From: Vibrio coralliirubri
GTDB taxonomy: Bacteria; Pseudomonadota; Gammaproteobacteria; Enterobacterales; Vibrionaceae
Direction of reading: 5' to 3'
Length of the DNA: 64,000 bases
NCBI RefSeq assembly: GCF_024347375.1
Contig: NZ_AP025471.1
Span: 620,001-684,000, forward strand
Positions within the stretch are counted from its first letter, which is position 1. Each line of letters opens with the position of its first letter. A model generated the notes under the pieces. The model searched no databases. It had not been told where the DNA came from and worked only from the letters and a program-made list of their open reading frames with translations. The translations under genes were made by a program, and so were the position numbers. This document shows positions 19,762 to 28,474 of the stretch, one piece after another.

Positions 19762-19972
19762 TGCACTGGTCGCTCATTAGGTTTGTCTGCAATTAAATCG
19801 CCACATTAGTCATTCGATAGTTTTGAAGTAGATGATTTTGAAAACAGATCGTTTTGACAAATAGGCAGCTTTTGAAAATAGATAGTTTGGCAAAAGTATG
19901 TGATGAACCTGAACAATACAGCTAAAACAAATGCCGATAAACTTCTCGCATATTAACCACAGGGGAAATGCG

Positions 19973-21358
19973 ATGCGCTCGACATATCGGCATCTAGACA
20001 AAGATTTTTGGCAAAAGCTTTTACACATCGGTTTGCCTGTATCGCTACAAACCATGTTGTTTTCATTACTTGGCGTAGTCGATATTTTTATGGTTAACCA
20101 ACTGGGTGACTCTGCAACCGCAGCAGTTGGTGTAGGTAACCGCATATTTTTCTTCAACTTGATCATGGTATCTGGGATTAGCGGTGCTGTCAGTGTGCTA
20201 GCTTCGCAATATTTCGGTGCGGGAGATTTCAACGGAATTAGACGCACATTAGCGCAATCATGGGCATTGTCTGTCTTTGCCATCATCCCCTTTGTGTTCA
20301 TTTATACATTGGCTCCTGAATCAGTCGTGTCTGTGGTGGCCTCAGACCCTGATTACGTCCGCTTGGCAACGGATTACCTTTGGATAACAGGAGCCAGCCT
20401 TTTTGGTACCGCGATCGTAGTGCCATTAGAAAGCGCACTACGATCGGTCGGCGAAGCCAAATTGCCCACCAAGATCAGTATTTGGGCGATCATCGTTAAC
20501 GCGATTCTCAATGCATTGCTGATCTTTGGTTTGTTTGGATTTCCAGAACTGGGCGTAGTTGGTGCGGCTATTGGCACCACGGTGTCTCGATTCTTTCAGA
20601 CGATAGCGCTGCTTATCATGGCGAAGAAACACTATGCGCATCTATTCCCGACATTAAGCAATTGGCGCGATGCGATATTGCCGAAGCATAGAAAGAAGTA
20701 TTTCAAGGTAGCCATTCCGATGTTGGTTCATGATACAGCTTGGGCGGGTGGAATACTGATTTATAACGTTATTGTTGGTCAGATGGGTGTTGGTGAGCTT
20801 GCGATAATCTCACTGTTATCGCCAGTAGAAAGCATTTTGATTTCGGCGTTCATGGGGTTTGCAGTCGCGGCTTCAATCATTTTAGGCAACGAGATCGGCG
20901 CGAAGAACTATCAACGTGTTGAGAAGACTGCATGGGGTTATGTCTTGGTCAGTTGTGGGCTCGCGGCTTTACTAGCCTTATTGTGTTGGTTTGCTAAACC
21001 CGCGATCGTATACATGATCGGCCTTACTCACTTAGAGCTCAAAGAGACGGCTGTTAACGTCACCTTAGTCATGGCATTCGGCATGATACTAAGAGTCTTC
21101 AATATGGTTGGCATTGGTGGTGTACTGAAAAGCGGTGGAGACATCAACTACAGCATCTTCATCGATCTGTTTGGCCAATGGGCGATTGGTATCCCCCTTG
21201 CCTACTTTACTGCGCTGGTGTTGGGTTGGCCGCTAGAATGGGTTTTGATGATTGTACTGCTGGAAGAGCTCGCCAAAATAGTTCTGACCAGTCAGAGGAT
21301 TCAATCCAAGAAATGGATAAACAACCTAATCGACGAGCCTGAGCACATTCCTATTTAA
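19973..21358 (+). CDS. MATE family efflux transporter
   Basis: About 461 residues with 12 predicted membrane helices and the two-fold repeat typical of MATE (LLHIGLPVSLQTMLFSLLGVVDIFMVNQLGD opens the first half, seen here in pieces LGVVDIFMVN and ASQYFGAGD). These are Na+ or H+ antiporters exporting cationic drugs or metabolites. ATG 19973 is preferred over 19931 because AGGGG lies 8-12 bases upstream. It ends at a terminator. The divergent AraC gene is the likely regulator. Confidence 0.92.
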   Translation: MRSTYRHLDKDFWQKLLHIGLPVSLQTMLFSLLGVVDIFMVNQLGDSATAAVGVGNRIFFFNLIMVSGISGAVSVLASQYFGAGDFNGIRRTLAQSWALSVFAIIPFVFIYTLAPESVVSVVASDPDYVRLATDYLWITGASLFGTAIVVPLESALRSVGEAKLPTKISIWAIIVNAILNALLIFGLFGFPELGVVGAAIGTTVSRFFQTIALLIMAKKHYAHLFPTLSNWRDAILPKHRKKYFKVAIPMLVHDTAWAGGILIYNVIVGQMGVGELAIISLLSPVESILISAFMGFAVAASIILGNEIGAKNYQRVEKTAWGYVLVSCGLAALLALLCWFAKPAIVYMIGLTHLELKETAVNVTLVMAFGMILRVFNMVGIGGVLKSGGDINYSIFIDLFGQWAIGIPLAYFTALVLGWPLEWVLMIVLLEELAKIVLTSQRIQSKKWINNLIDEPEHIPI

Positions 21359-21414
21359 GCAAGCGCCAAACTGACACTGACGTGCAGGCGATCGATTCAA
21401 AAGAACTCACACCC

Positions 21415-21458
21415 AAGGGCTGATTTGTAGCATTGCGCTAACGATGAAGCCCTTTTTT
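21415..21458 (+). terminator. Terminator of the MATE gene
   Basis: Stem AAGGGCT/AGCCCTT (21415-21421 with 21448-21454) with a small inner stem TAGC/GCTA and a T-run of six. Confidence 0.75.
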
Positions 21459-21494
21459 CTGTTTCTTATACGAGAGTCCTGAATCAGAACACGC

Positions 21495-21965
21495 TTATAA
21501 GTCAGTAAATCGATGGATGATTTGGTTGGAACTACCACGCCAATCCAACATCGGATCCGCTTTATCTTGTTCAAAACGACCATCAATCAAAGTATCAACA
21601 TATTCAAGTACTTGCTTCTGCTTTTCGTCGAGTTCGTCGAGTTCGTATCCCGTCCACATCCAAATATCTTTACCTTCACATTCTGCTTTTACACGTTGAA
21701 CCAACTTAAGCACTTCAGACACGTTTGCAGGATGCAAAGGATCACCACCAGAAAGCGACAAGCCACGACGCTTAATTCGCGGATCATTGAGATCAGCGAT
21801 AATGTGGTCTTGCAGTTCTTGAGTAAACAAATGCCCTGAGTCCAACCTTTGCGTCGATTGGTTATAACACCCGCGACACTGGTGCACACAACCCGACACA
21901 AACAAAGTGCAGCGTGTTCCTGGGCCATTTACAACGTCGATTGGGTGATATTGGTGATAATTCAT
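21495..21965 (-). CDS. nrdG: Anaerobic ribonucleotide reductase-activating protein NrdG
   Basis: 156 residues, the usual length. Radical SAM enzyme that installs the glycyl radical on NrdD under anaerobiosis. The iron-sulfur motif is CVHQCRGC (C-x3-C-x2-C), preceded by the family start NYHQYHPIDVVNGPGTR and followed by SLSGGDPLHP. It lies 173 bp behind nrdD in the same direction. Confidence 0.97.
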   Translation of the reverse strand: MNYHQYHPIDVVNGPGTRCTLFVSGCVHQCRGCYNQSTQRLDSGHLFTQELQDHIIADLNDPRIKRRGLSLSGGDPLHPANVSEVLKLVQRVKAECEGKDIWMWTGYELDELDEKQKQVLEYVDTLIDGRFEQDKADPMLDWRGSSNQIIHRFTDL

Positions 21966-22035
21966 AAGGCAGTATTGAGAACTCGTGATGGCTTAATGGT
22001 TTAACTCGAAAAGTAGCGAGAGTTGAAACAAATGA

Positions 22036-22064
22036 ATTGGTATCGACATAGCGCCGATACCAAT
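22036..22064. repeat. Palindromic element between nrdD and nrdG
   Basis: Perfect 10-bp inverted repeat ATTGGTATCG/CGATACCAAT with a 9-base loop. No T-run follows, so it is not a simple terminator. It may be an interspersed palindromic repeat or an mRNA-stability hairpin between the two cistrons. Confidence 0.6.
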
Positions 22065-22138
22065 CATATTTCTTGAAACGTAGCTCTGCTGAGTGAACTA
22101 GCTAAAAATCGCAGACCTTACTAAGATCCTTCGTTAGA

Positions 22139-24262
22139 TCAAAGATGCTTCACTCGGCGTTTAACTTCTTCTTGCTTACCGAAGTTAAATGGTCGTGCAT
22201 CTGGGCTACCAAGGTAACCACAAACACGGCGTGTTACCGATACTTTGGTTGAGTCGTGGTTGCCACACTTAGGACACGTAAAGCCCTTACTGGTACAGTC
22301 GAACTCACCGTTGTAACCACATTCGTAACACTCATCAATCGGTGTGTTAGTGCCGTAGTAAGGAACACGTGTGTAGCTGTAATCCCATACGTTTTCTAGC
22401 GCTTCGATGTTCTTCTGCATGTTCGGGAATTCGCCGTAACAGATGAAACCACCGCTAGAGATTTCTGGATAAGGCATCTCGAAATCGATCTTGTCGTATG
22501 GGTTCACCTTCTTCTGTACATCTAGGTGGAAGCTGTTGGTGTAGTAACCACGGTCTGTTACGCCATCAATCACACCAAACTCTTTAGTGTCGATGCTACA
22601 GAAACGGCTACATAGGTTTTCACTTGGTGTGCCGTATAGGCTGAATGCGTAACCTGTCTCTTTCGTCCAAGATTCCACTTCACGCTTCATGTATTCCACC
22701 AGCTCAAGCGCTTTAGCACGCATTTCGCCGTCGTCGTACAAGTGAACGTCTGTGCCGTAAAGCGCAGTCATTGCTTCGTGAATACCGATGTAACCAAGAG
22801 AAACCGATGCACGACCGTTCTTGAAGATATCTGCAATAGAGTCATCTGCTTTCAAGCGAACGCCACAAGCACCTTCCATGTATAGGATTGGAGCAACACG
22901 CGCTTTCACGTTTTCTAGACGAGAAATACGAGTTTCTAGTGCGCGACGAGCTAGCTTCAGTTTTTCATCAAGCAGTTCGTAGAACTTAGTCATATCTTGT
23001 TTTGCGTTAATCGCAATACGTGGCAAGTTTAGGCTCACAACACCTAAGTTGTTACGGCCTTCATGAATTAACTCACCGTTTTCTTCGTAAGTATTCAAGA
23101 AGCTACGGCAACCCATAGGCGTTTTAAATGACCCTGTCACTTCTACTACTTTGTCGTAGTTAAGAATGTCTGGGTACATACGCTTAGACGCACACTCAAG
23201 CGCTAATTGCTTGATGTCGTAGTTTGGATCTTGCTTCTGGTGGTTCAAACCATCTTTGATTGCGAACACCAGTTTAGGGAATACCGCTGTTTTACGGTTC
23301 TTACCCAAACCTGCAATGCGGTTTTTCAAGATAGATTGCTGGATAAGTTTCGAACCCCAGCTTTCGCCTAGACCAAAACCAAACGTAACGAATGGTGTTT
23401 GACCATTAGCCGTGTGTAGCGTGTTTACTTCGTATTCCAAAGATTGGAACGCGTCGTAACACTCTTTCTCTGTACGAGAGATAGCAAAAGCTTCTGGGCT
23501 ATGAATGTCCCACTCTTTCGCTAGCGATAAGTGCTTTTCGTAGCTCGCCATCACGTAAGGTTCTAGAACCTCGTCGATACGGTTAATCGTTGTACCGCCG
23601 TAAATGTGGCTCGCCACTTGCGCGATGATTTGCGCCGTTACCGCTGTCGCTGTAGAAATCGACTTAGGTGTGTCGATTTCCGCGTTACCCATCTTGAAGC
23701 CATGCGTTAACATGCCTTTCAAATCGATAAGCATACAGTTAAACATTGGGAAGAACGGTGCGTAGTCTAGGTCGTGGTAGTGAATGTCACCACACTCGTG
23801 AGCTTGTACGATGTCACGCGGCAAAATGTGAGTTTTTGCATAGTGTTTAGCCACGATACCCGCCAGCAAGTCACGCTGAGTTGGGATAACTTTACCGTCT
23901 TTGTTGGCATTCTCATTGATCAGATCAACATTGCTTTCTTCGATCAAACCTTCGATCTCGCGAGTTAAAGCGCTTTGCTTCTCACGTGCGATGTCGCGGT
24001 CATGACGATATTCAATGTAGGCACGAGCCAGAGACTTGTATGGTCCCTGCATTAGCTCGTTCTCGACCATGGTTTGAATTTCAGAGATATGAACTTCATC
24101 GTAGTCTTCGAGCTTCAACTCAACTGCTAATGCCACATTCAGTGCATAAATAGCAATTTCCTTATCGGCTTTGTCTGATGCTGCTTCCACTGCAGCTTGG
24201 ATGCGATCTCTACTGAATGGAGCTCTTGAGCCATCACGCTTGATTACGATTGATTTCACCAC
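22139..24262 (-). CDS. nrdD: Anaerobic ribonucleoside-triphosphate reductase NrdD
   Basis: 707 residues, full length class III reductase, which makes dNTPs from NTPs with formate as reductant. An N-terminal ATP-cone (VIKRDGSRAPFSRDRI) provides allosteric control. The C-terminal zinc site is visible (CYECGYNGEFDC and CPKCG), and the glycyl radical lies in RRVCGYLGSPDARP. It is first gene of the nrdD-nrdG unit. Two NrdR boxes and an FNR box precede it. Confidence 0.98.
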   Translation of the reverse strand: MVKSIVIKRDGSRAPFSRDRIQAAVEAASDKADKEIAIYALNVALAVELKLEDYDEVHISEIQTMVENELMQGPYKSLARAYIEYRHDRDIAREKQSALTREIEGLIEESNVDLINENANKDGKVIPTQRDLLAGIVAKHYAKTHILPRDIVQAHECGDIHYHDLDYAPFFPMFNCMLIDLKGMLTHGFKMGNAEIDTPKSISTATAVTAQIIAQVASHIYGGTTINRIDEVLEPYVMASYEKHLSLAKEWDIHSPEAFAISRTEKECYDAFQSLEYEVNTLHTANGQTPFVTFGFGLGESWGSKLIQQSILKNRIAGLGKNRKTAVFPKLVFAIKDGLNHQKQDPNYDIKQLALECASKRMYPDILNYDKVVEVTGSFKTPMGCRSFLNTYEENGELIHEGRNNLGVVSLNLPRIAINAKQDMTKFYELLDEKLKLARRALETRISRLENVKARVAPILYMEGACGVRLKADDSIADIFKNGRASVSLGYIGIHEAMTALYGTDVHLYDDGEMRAKALELVEYMKREVESWTKETGYAFSLYGTPSENLCSRFCSIDTKEFGVIDGVTDRGYYTNSFHLDVQKKVNPYDKIDFEMPYPEISSGGFICYGEFPNMQKNIEALENVWDYSYTRVPYYGTNTPIDECYECGYNGEFDCTSKGFTCPKCGNHDSTKVSVTRRVCGYLGSPDARPFNFGKQEEVKRRVKHL

Positions 24263-24303
24263 TTCTCCTTACTCTTGAGGTATTCACAGACTTATCCACA
24301 AAC

Positions 24304-24350
24304 ACACTATATAGAGCGATTTATCGTTTAACTAACACTAGATATTGTGG
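24304..24350 (-). promoter_or_regulatory. Pair of NrdR boxes upstream of nrdD
   Basis: Two 16-bp sites matching ACACWATATATWGTGT: 24304-24319 (13 of 16) and 24335-24350 (14 of 16). Their starts are 31 bp apart, three helical turns, the spacing known for NrdR repression of nrd genes. Confidence 0.8.
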
Positions 24351-24381
24351 CGTATTTAACGAGAACCACCAACTTTGAGTA

Positions 24382-24395
24382 TTGATTTGGATCAA
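24382..24395 (-). promoter_or_regulatory. FNR box upstream of nrdD
   Basis: TTGATTTGGATCAA is a perfect match to TTGAT-N4-ATCAA, 120-133 bp before the nrdD start and upstream of the NrdR boxes, consistent with anaerobic activation. Confidence 0.8.
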
Positions 24396-24562
24396 TAAAA
24401 CTCTCACGCTGACTAAGATCAATTCAATATTATTACGCTAGTTCTCAAGTCGAAAAGAAACAATGTAACAATAAAAAAACTGCTAAAAAGAGTTGAATTT
24501 TTGGTAAGTGTTGTAGGATAACGGCTCAACTATATTGGACGACAAAATTAGGGATATTTGGG

Positions 24563-25438
24563 ATGAAACGACTTCAAAACTGGATAATGTTAGGTTGCTT
24601 ACTCAGTAGCCAGACATTTGCTGAACCTTTGACCATATCCAGTTGGAATATCGAATGGTTATCAACCAACGAGGCTGTGAATAAGTTTTCTGCCCAACGT
24701 GATCAAGCTGATTTCGACAAACTTGAAGAATACTTTCAATCCTTAGATGCGGATGTGGTCGCCTTTCAAGAAGTCGACGACGTAAATGCCATTCAGCGCA
24801 TCGCTGGCGATCAATACAAGATATTGATGTCTGACCGAGCATTACCAGAAAACAGCAACCATCAGTTCAAAGAAGTGAACCAATACACAGGGTTCGCGGT
24901 TCGTAAAGGAATCACACTCACCGACTACGCTGACTTCCCACTGGAGTCGAGCGCTAACAGCAAGCTTAGGTTTGCCAGTTACATGGTCGTAGAAACGGAA
25001 AGCAAGCCGATTCACATGTTGTCTGTGCATTTAAAGGCGGGTTGCAGCGGCGCTTACAAGTCGAACCGAGATTGTTCAAGACTCAAAGACCAAGCACAGC
25101 AACTTAATAAGTGGATTCAGCAAAGAGAAAGAAACGGCCAGGATTACGCGATACTAGGCGACTTCAACCATAACCTATCCTACTCAAGAGATTGGATGTG
25201 GAAAGATATGACGCAAAATACCGATGCTCAGTTGGCAACAAGAAAAACTCGAGCAGATTGTAAGGTGCGCTCTAACCGCAATAACCATCGCACGCACCAA
25301 TTCCGTTCTGTCATTGATCATATTGTGGTGAGTAAGTCACTAAATGCATCTTCTGCGAAACAGGTGGTATTTGAAACGCAAGATGTGCTTGATTACAAAC
25401 TTAGCGACCATTGCCCAGTTTCAACGACTATCAGATAG
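24563..25438 (+). CDS. Secreted endonuclease/exonuclease/phosphatase family protein
   Basis: 291 residues. Signal peptide at 1-20 (MLGCLLSSQTFA). The EEP fold follows with its metal and catalytic motifs: SSWNIEWL, FQEVDD, LSVHLKAGC, LGDFNHN and the terminal SDHCPV. The substrate (nucleic acid, lipid or sugar phosphate) cannot be told from sequence; an extracellular or periplasmic nuclease is plausible. It carries Cys residues that could pair (CSGAYKSNRDCS). Monocistronic. Confidence 0.85.
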   Translation: MKRLQNWIMLGCLLSSQTFAEPLTISSWNIEWLSTNEAVNKFSAQRDQADFDKLEEYFQSLDADVVAFQEVDDVNAIQRIAGDQYKILMSDRALPENSNHQFKEVNQYTGFAVRKGITLTDYADFPLESSANSKLRFASYMVVETESKPIHMLSVHLKAGCSGAYKSNRDCSRLKDQAQQLNKWIQQRERNGQDYAILGDFNHNLSYSRDWMWKDMTQNTDAQLATRKTRADCKVRSNRNNHRTHQFRSVIDHIVVSKSLNASSAKQVVFETQDVLDYKLSDHCPVSTTIR

Positions 25439-25442
25439 ATAT

Positions 25443-25487
25443 AAAAAAGAGGCTGACTGGCTTTTGGGTTAAAGCGTGTCAGCCTCT
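25443..25487. terminator. Convergent terminator (EEP gene / YeeE-YedE pair)
   Basis: Stem AGAGGCTGAC/GTCAGCCTCT (25448-25457 with 25478-25487). On the minus strand a run of six T residues follows, ending the YeeE/YedE transcript. Confidence 0.8.
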
Positions 25488-25531
25488 CAAATGGTCATAT
25501 CAAGCCTATCTGATATACGACAGGCGCACTA

Positions 25532-25963
25532 CTAACAGGTTTTATTCGCTCGCCCCGCCAGCCACATTCCCACCAGCATACTTAAGACGAACAGCCATAC
25601 CGTTGGGTTACCACCACTAAGGCTGGTTACTGCAGGGCCCGGGCAAAAACCTGCAATCCCCCAACCTAAACCAAAGGCAGTTGAACCTAGAATCAGCTTT
25701 CTGTCGATTAGCGGGTTGTTACGGCTATCTAACGGCTCGCCATTGATAGCTTTAGCACGTTTTTTAATGACCAGATGATAAAACGGAGCGAAGACCAATA
25801 ACGCGCCACCCATGACGAATGCCAAGCTGATATCCCAGTCGCCTGTAATGTCTAAAAAGCCAAGTACTTTGTTTGGATCAACCATGCCTGAAATGATCAT
25901 GCCTGAGCCGAAAAGAAGACCTGCGAACAAGCCAATAACGATAGTAAACGAAGAGTTTTTCAT
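25532..25963 (-). CDS. YeeE/YedE family half-transporter (DUF6691-type)
   Basis: 143 residues with four membrane helices. It carries the sulfur-transport-domain motifs (GLLFGSGMIISGM and GLGWGIAGFCPGPA, with the conserved Cys). With the preceding gene it forms a split YeeE/YedE pair, as in PmpAB-type proteins linked to uptake of thiosulfate or other sulfur species. Its start overlaps the stop of the upstream gene by one base. Confidence 0.85.
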   Translation of the reverse strand: MKNSSFTIVIGLFAGLLFGSGMIISGMVDPNKVLGFLDITGDWDISLAFVMGGALLVFAPFYHLVIKKRAKAINGEPLDSRNNPLIDRKLILGSTAFGLGWGIAGFCPGPAVTSLSGGNPTVWLFVLSMLVGMWLAGRANKTC

Positions 25964-26442
25964 TACGCCCCCAAACCAATCAGATTCTTAACCAACACAG
26001 TTGCCATTGCCACACCCATAAACACACAAGTCGCGACAATTGAACGTTTAGACAAACGCGCCATTCCCACAATGCCATGGCCACTTGTACAGCCATTCGC
26101 GACCTTAGTGCCGAAGCCCACCAATAGTCCGGCTATGATAACCACTGCGAAGTTGATCTCTTCTAACTGAGGAAGTTGATAACCAGTTGGAATCAACAAC
26201 CAACCGCTGACAACCATTCCGACAACAAAGGCAAGTCGCCAATGTTTCTCGGTTTCTTCAATACGGGTGTCCGAGCTGGATTCAGATCCTGATTCTAAGC
26301 TTTTATTCTTTCTAGACGGCAATAAGCGACTAACGATTCCGCTGATTCCTGCTACTCGCCCGATGCCCAACATCAGAATAATTGCCGACGCGCCTAGCAG
26401 CATGCCACCAAAAAATGCATCCCAAGGTATCAAACTAATCAC
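25963..26442 (-). CDS. YeeE/YedE family half-transporter
   Basis: 159 residues, four to five membrane helices, with GFGTKVANGCTSGHGI carrying the conserved Cys-x-x-Gly-His motif. A cytosolic loop (about 45-70) is rich in Ser and charged residues. It is the first gene of the two-gene sulfur-transport unit. The start is GTG at 26442 behind GGAGAGG. A palindrome at 26499-26518 is a possible operator. Confidence 0.85.
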   Translation of the reverse strand: MISLIPWDAFFGGMLLGASAIILMLGIGRVAGISGIVSRLLPSRKNKSLESGSESSSDTRIEETEKHWRLAFVVGMVVSGWLLIPTGYQLPQLEEINFAVVIIAGLLVGFGTKVANGCTSGHGIVGMARLSKRSIVATCVFMGVAMATVLVKNLIGLGA

Positions 26443-26498
26443 CGACCTCTCCTATCCACAAACTAAAATCTAATTCACCAACATTTAAATTAGAGTTT

Positions 26499-26518
26499 AC
26501 TAATAAATATAAATTAGT
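26499..26518. promoter_or_regulatory. Candidate operator of the YeeE/YedE pair
   Basis: Perfect inverted repeat ACTAAT-N8-ATTAGT, 57 bp before the GTG start and in A/T-rich promoter DNA. ArsR-type sulfur sensors (BigR/SqrR) often control such pairs from similar A/T-rich palindromes, but no such regulator gene lies beside it. Confidence 0.4.
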
Positions 26519-26587
26519 CAATGCTAATGTAATGCACTATGTTTCGGTTGGAAAGTCTAAAGTGAAAAGTCGAAAAGCTTCCCCCAT

Positions 26588-26619
26588 GAAAAAGCCCCTA
26601 GGCGTTAGCCTAGGGGCTT
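26588..26619 (-). terminator. Terminator of the glycosyltransferase gene
   Basis: Perfect 12-bp stem AAGCCCCTAGGC/GCCTAGGGGCTT (26592-26603 with 26608-26619) with a T-run on the minus strand. Confidence 0.88.
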
Positions 26620-26645
26620 AAGATTTATTCTGTCTTTGTAAACAG

Positions 26646-27878
26646 CTATTTGATCTTGTTCTTCTCAGCAATCCACTGCGACATGTACTTAGTGCTCGCC
26701 ATGCTGTGGTGCTTCAGCATAGAGCCAAAGAAGTTATCCAGTCGATGAGACTCAAGCTCAGAATCTAGCGCAATCAAACGCTCGATCAATTTATCGCCCA
26801 GTTGATTCTGTTCATAGTGCGCTTCAAGAATTGAATGACACTGACTTTGAGCCTTAAGCCACTTCTCTTCATCTTTATAAAGAGCAACAGCTTGTTCAAC
26901 AAATGCGTCGATATCGTCTGCTACCGCGCCCGGCCATTGCAATTCTCCTTGCGGTAACATGCCTTCACTACCAATTTCACTGGTCACGTTTGGAGTTTGA
27001 AGCTTCATTGCATCAAGAAACTTACCTTTAATGCCCGCACCAAAACGCAGTGGCGCGACACACACACGTGCCTGCTCCATCACTTCTTGAGCATCTTTCG
27101 CCCAACCTTTGATATGGAAACCAGTTTTAGGATTGTGTAATGCGGTCGCTTTTGGTGGCGGATACGATCCATAAATATGAAGTTCAGTGTCAGGCAGCTG
27201 CTTGCGAATCTTCGGCCAAATCTTCTGTAACTGAAGCACAGCATCCCAATTCGGGGCATGTCTAAAGTTACCTATCGTCATGAAATGCTGACGTTCTTCA
27301 AAGCTTTTCGTGCTTTTAGGAAGCGTATTAAGATCAACCATGAACGGCAGATGATGAAGCAGTTTGGGATCGATATTGAACTCTGATTGAAGCAGTTCCA
27401 TCTCGTAACTTGAAATGATCAACGAAAGATCACAGCGCAAAATCGCGGCAATTTCACGTTTAGCTAAATCACTGTATAAGTGTGCTTTGGTCAGTTCAGT
27501 TTCTTTCTTAACGGCTTCATGACGCGCATTACGCAGGAACTGCAAGTCTTCAGTATCCAACAGCTTAAACGCGTTCGGACATACCTTCTCAACACGCCAA
27601 CCAAACTGTTCTTCCATCATAAAACGGTCAAACATCACGACATCAGGCTGCAGCTCTTCGATGTACTGATCAAAGCTATCGCAATTCAACTGGATAGATT
27701 GACTTGTGATGCCCTCTTCAGAGAGATCAATCATGTGCTCGGTTTCTTGAGCGGGTGTTGCAAATTCGACTGACCAACCTTGTCTTTTAAATAGACGTAA
27801 AAGAGACATCATGTGGCTGCCAGCCGCCGATGAATTCGGTTCTGGCCAAACGTAGCCAATTGCTAAAACTTTCTTCAA
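26646..27878 (-). CDS. Glycosyltransferase, GT4-like
   Basis: 410 residues. Two Rossmann-like halves of the GT-B fold. The N-terminal half opens KVLAIGYVWPEPNSSAAGSH; the C-terminal half has TIGNFRHAPNWDAV, the IKGWAKDAQEVM segment, and FGAGIKGKFLDAM with the donor-binding region. The sugar and acceptor are unknown. No other polysaccharide gene lies nearby, so it is an orphan. It has its own terminator. Confidence 0.82.
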   Translation of the reverse strand: MKKVLAIGYVWPEPNSSAAGSHMMSLLRLFKRQGWSVEFATPAQETEHMIDLSEEGITSQSIQLNCDSFDQYIEELQPDVVMFDRFMMEEQFGWRVEKVCPNAFKLLDTEDLQFLRNARHEAVKKETELTKAHLYSDLAKREIAAILRCDLSLIISSYEMELLQSEFNIDPKLLHHLPFMVDLNTLPKSTKSFEERQHFMTIGNFRHAPNWDAVLQLQKIWPKIRKQLPDTELHIYGSYPPPKATALHNPKTGFHIKGWAKDAQEVMEQARVCVAPLRFGAGIKGKFLDAMKLQTPNVTSEIGSEGMLPQGELQWPGAVADDIDAFVEQAVALYKDEEKWLKAQSQCHSILEAHYEQNQLGDKLIERLIALDSELESHRLDNFFGSMLKHHSMASTKYMSQWIAEKNKIK

Positions 27879-27987
27879 AACACTTCCTAAGAAATAACAA
27901 AAGGGACTAACTTAGCCCCTAATAAAACGTTTATCGATCGTGGTCGACTTATATCGCTGATTATAATGAGTTCTAATCACTCAGTGA

Positions 27988-28470
27988 TCAGATTCGCTCA
28001 CCTACATTGCGAGCTATCATAAGCACTTCATCAGCAGAGTACAGGTTTGAAATCGTAGTTTCGACTTCAGCGCCTAATGTCGACTGATAGAGCTTTTGTG
28101 CAAAGTTATCCGCTCTGGTCGTCACTAGCACATGTTTTAGTGTCGAGCCTTGCTCTGCTAGCTTCTGTTTCACTTGCGGCAAGGAGTCAAGAATCAGCTT
28201 TTTACCCAATCCTTTACCTTGCGCACTTGGTAACACGGCAAGTTGCTCTAGTTCTAAAACAGCTTCAGGTCTAAACCCGCTCTTCTGAACCCAAATAATG
28301 TAGCCAACAACTTCACCTTCGCTTTCAGCAACAAAGTTAAGAAAACGTGGTGAAGCGTTTAAGTTACATTGTAACCAATCGCGTGAGTTTTTCTGTCGAA
28401 CAAAGGCAGATTGATGAACCAAAGCCGCCCCATCGAGGTCGGCTTCTGTCATAAAACGAACTTGAGTCAT
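27988..28470 (-). CDS. GNAT family N-acetyltransferase
   Basis: 160 residues with the acetyl-CoA-binding signature QLAVLPSAQGKGLGKKLI and a C-terminal NFAQKLYQSTLGAEVE strand-helix. The acceptor is unknown. It follows the fabH-like gene after only 4 bp, so they form an operon. Confidence 0.85.
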   Translation of the reverse strand: MTQVRFMTEADLDGAALVHQSAFVRQKNSRDWLQCNLNASPRFLNFVAESEGEVVGYIIWVQKSGFRPEAVLELEQLAVLPSAQGKGLGKKLILDSLPQVKQKLAEQGSTLKHVLVTTRADNFAQKLYQSTLGAEVETTISNLYSADEVLMIARNVGERI

Positions 28471-28474
28471 GCAG

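Larger units (their letters stand above)
24263..24562. other. Divergent promoter region of nrdD and the secreted EEP-fold gene
   Basis: 300 bp holding the NrdR and FNR sites listed separately. An A-rich stretch at 24464-24490 precedes the divergent gene. No further gene was seen. Confidence 0.6.
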
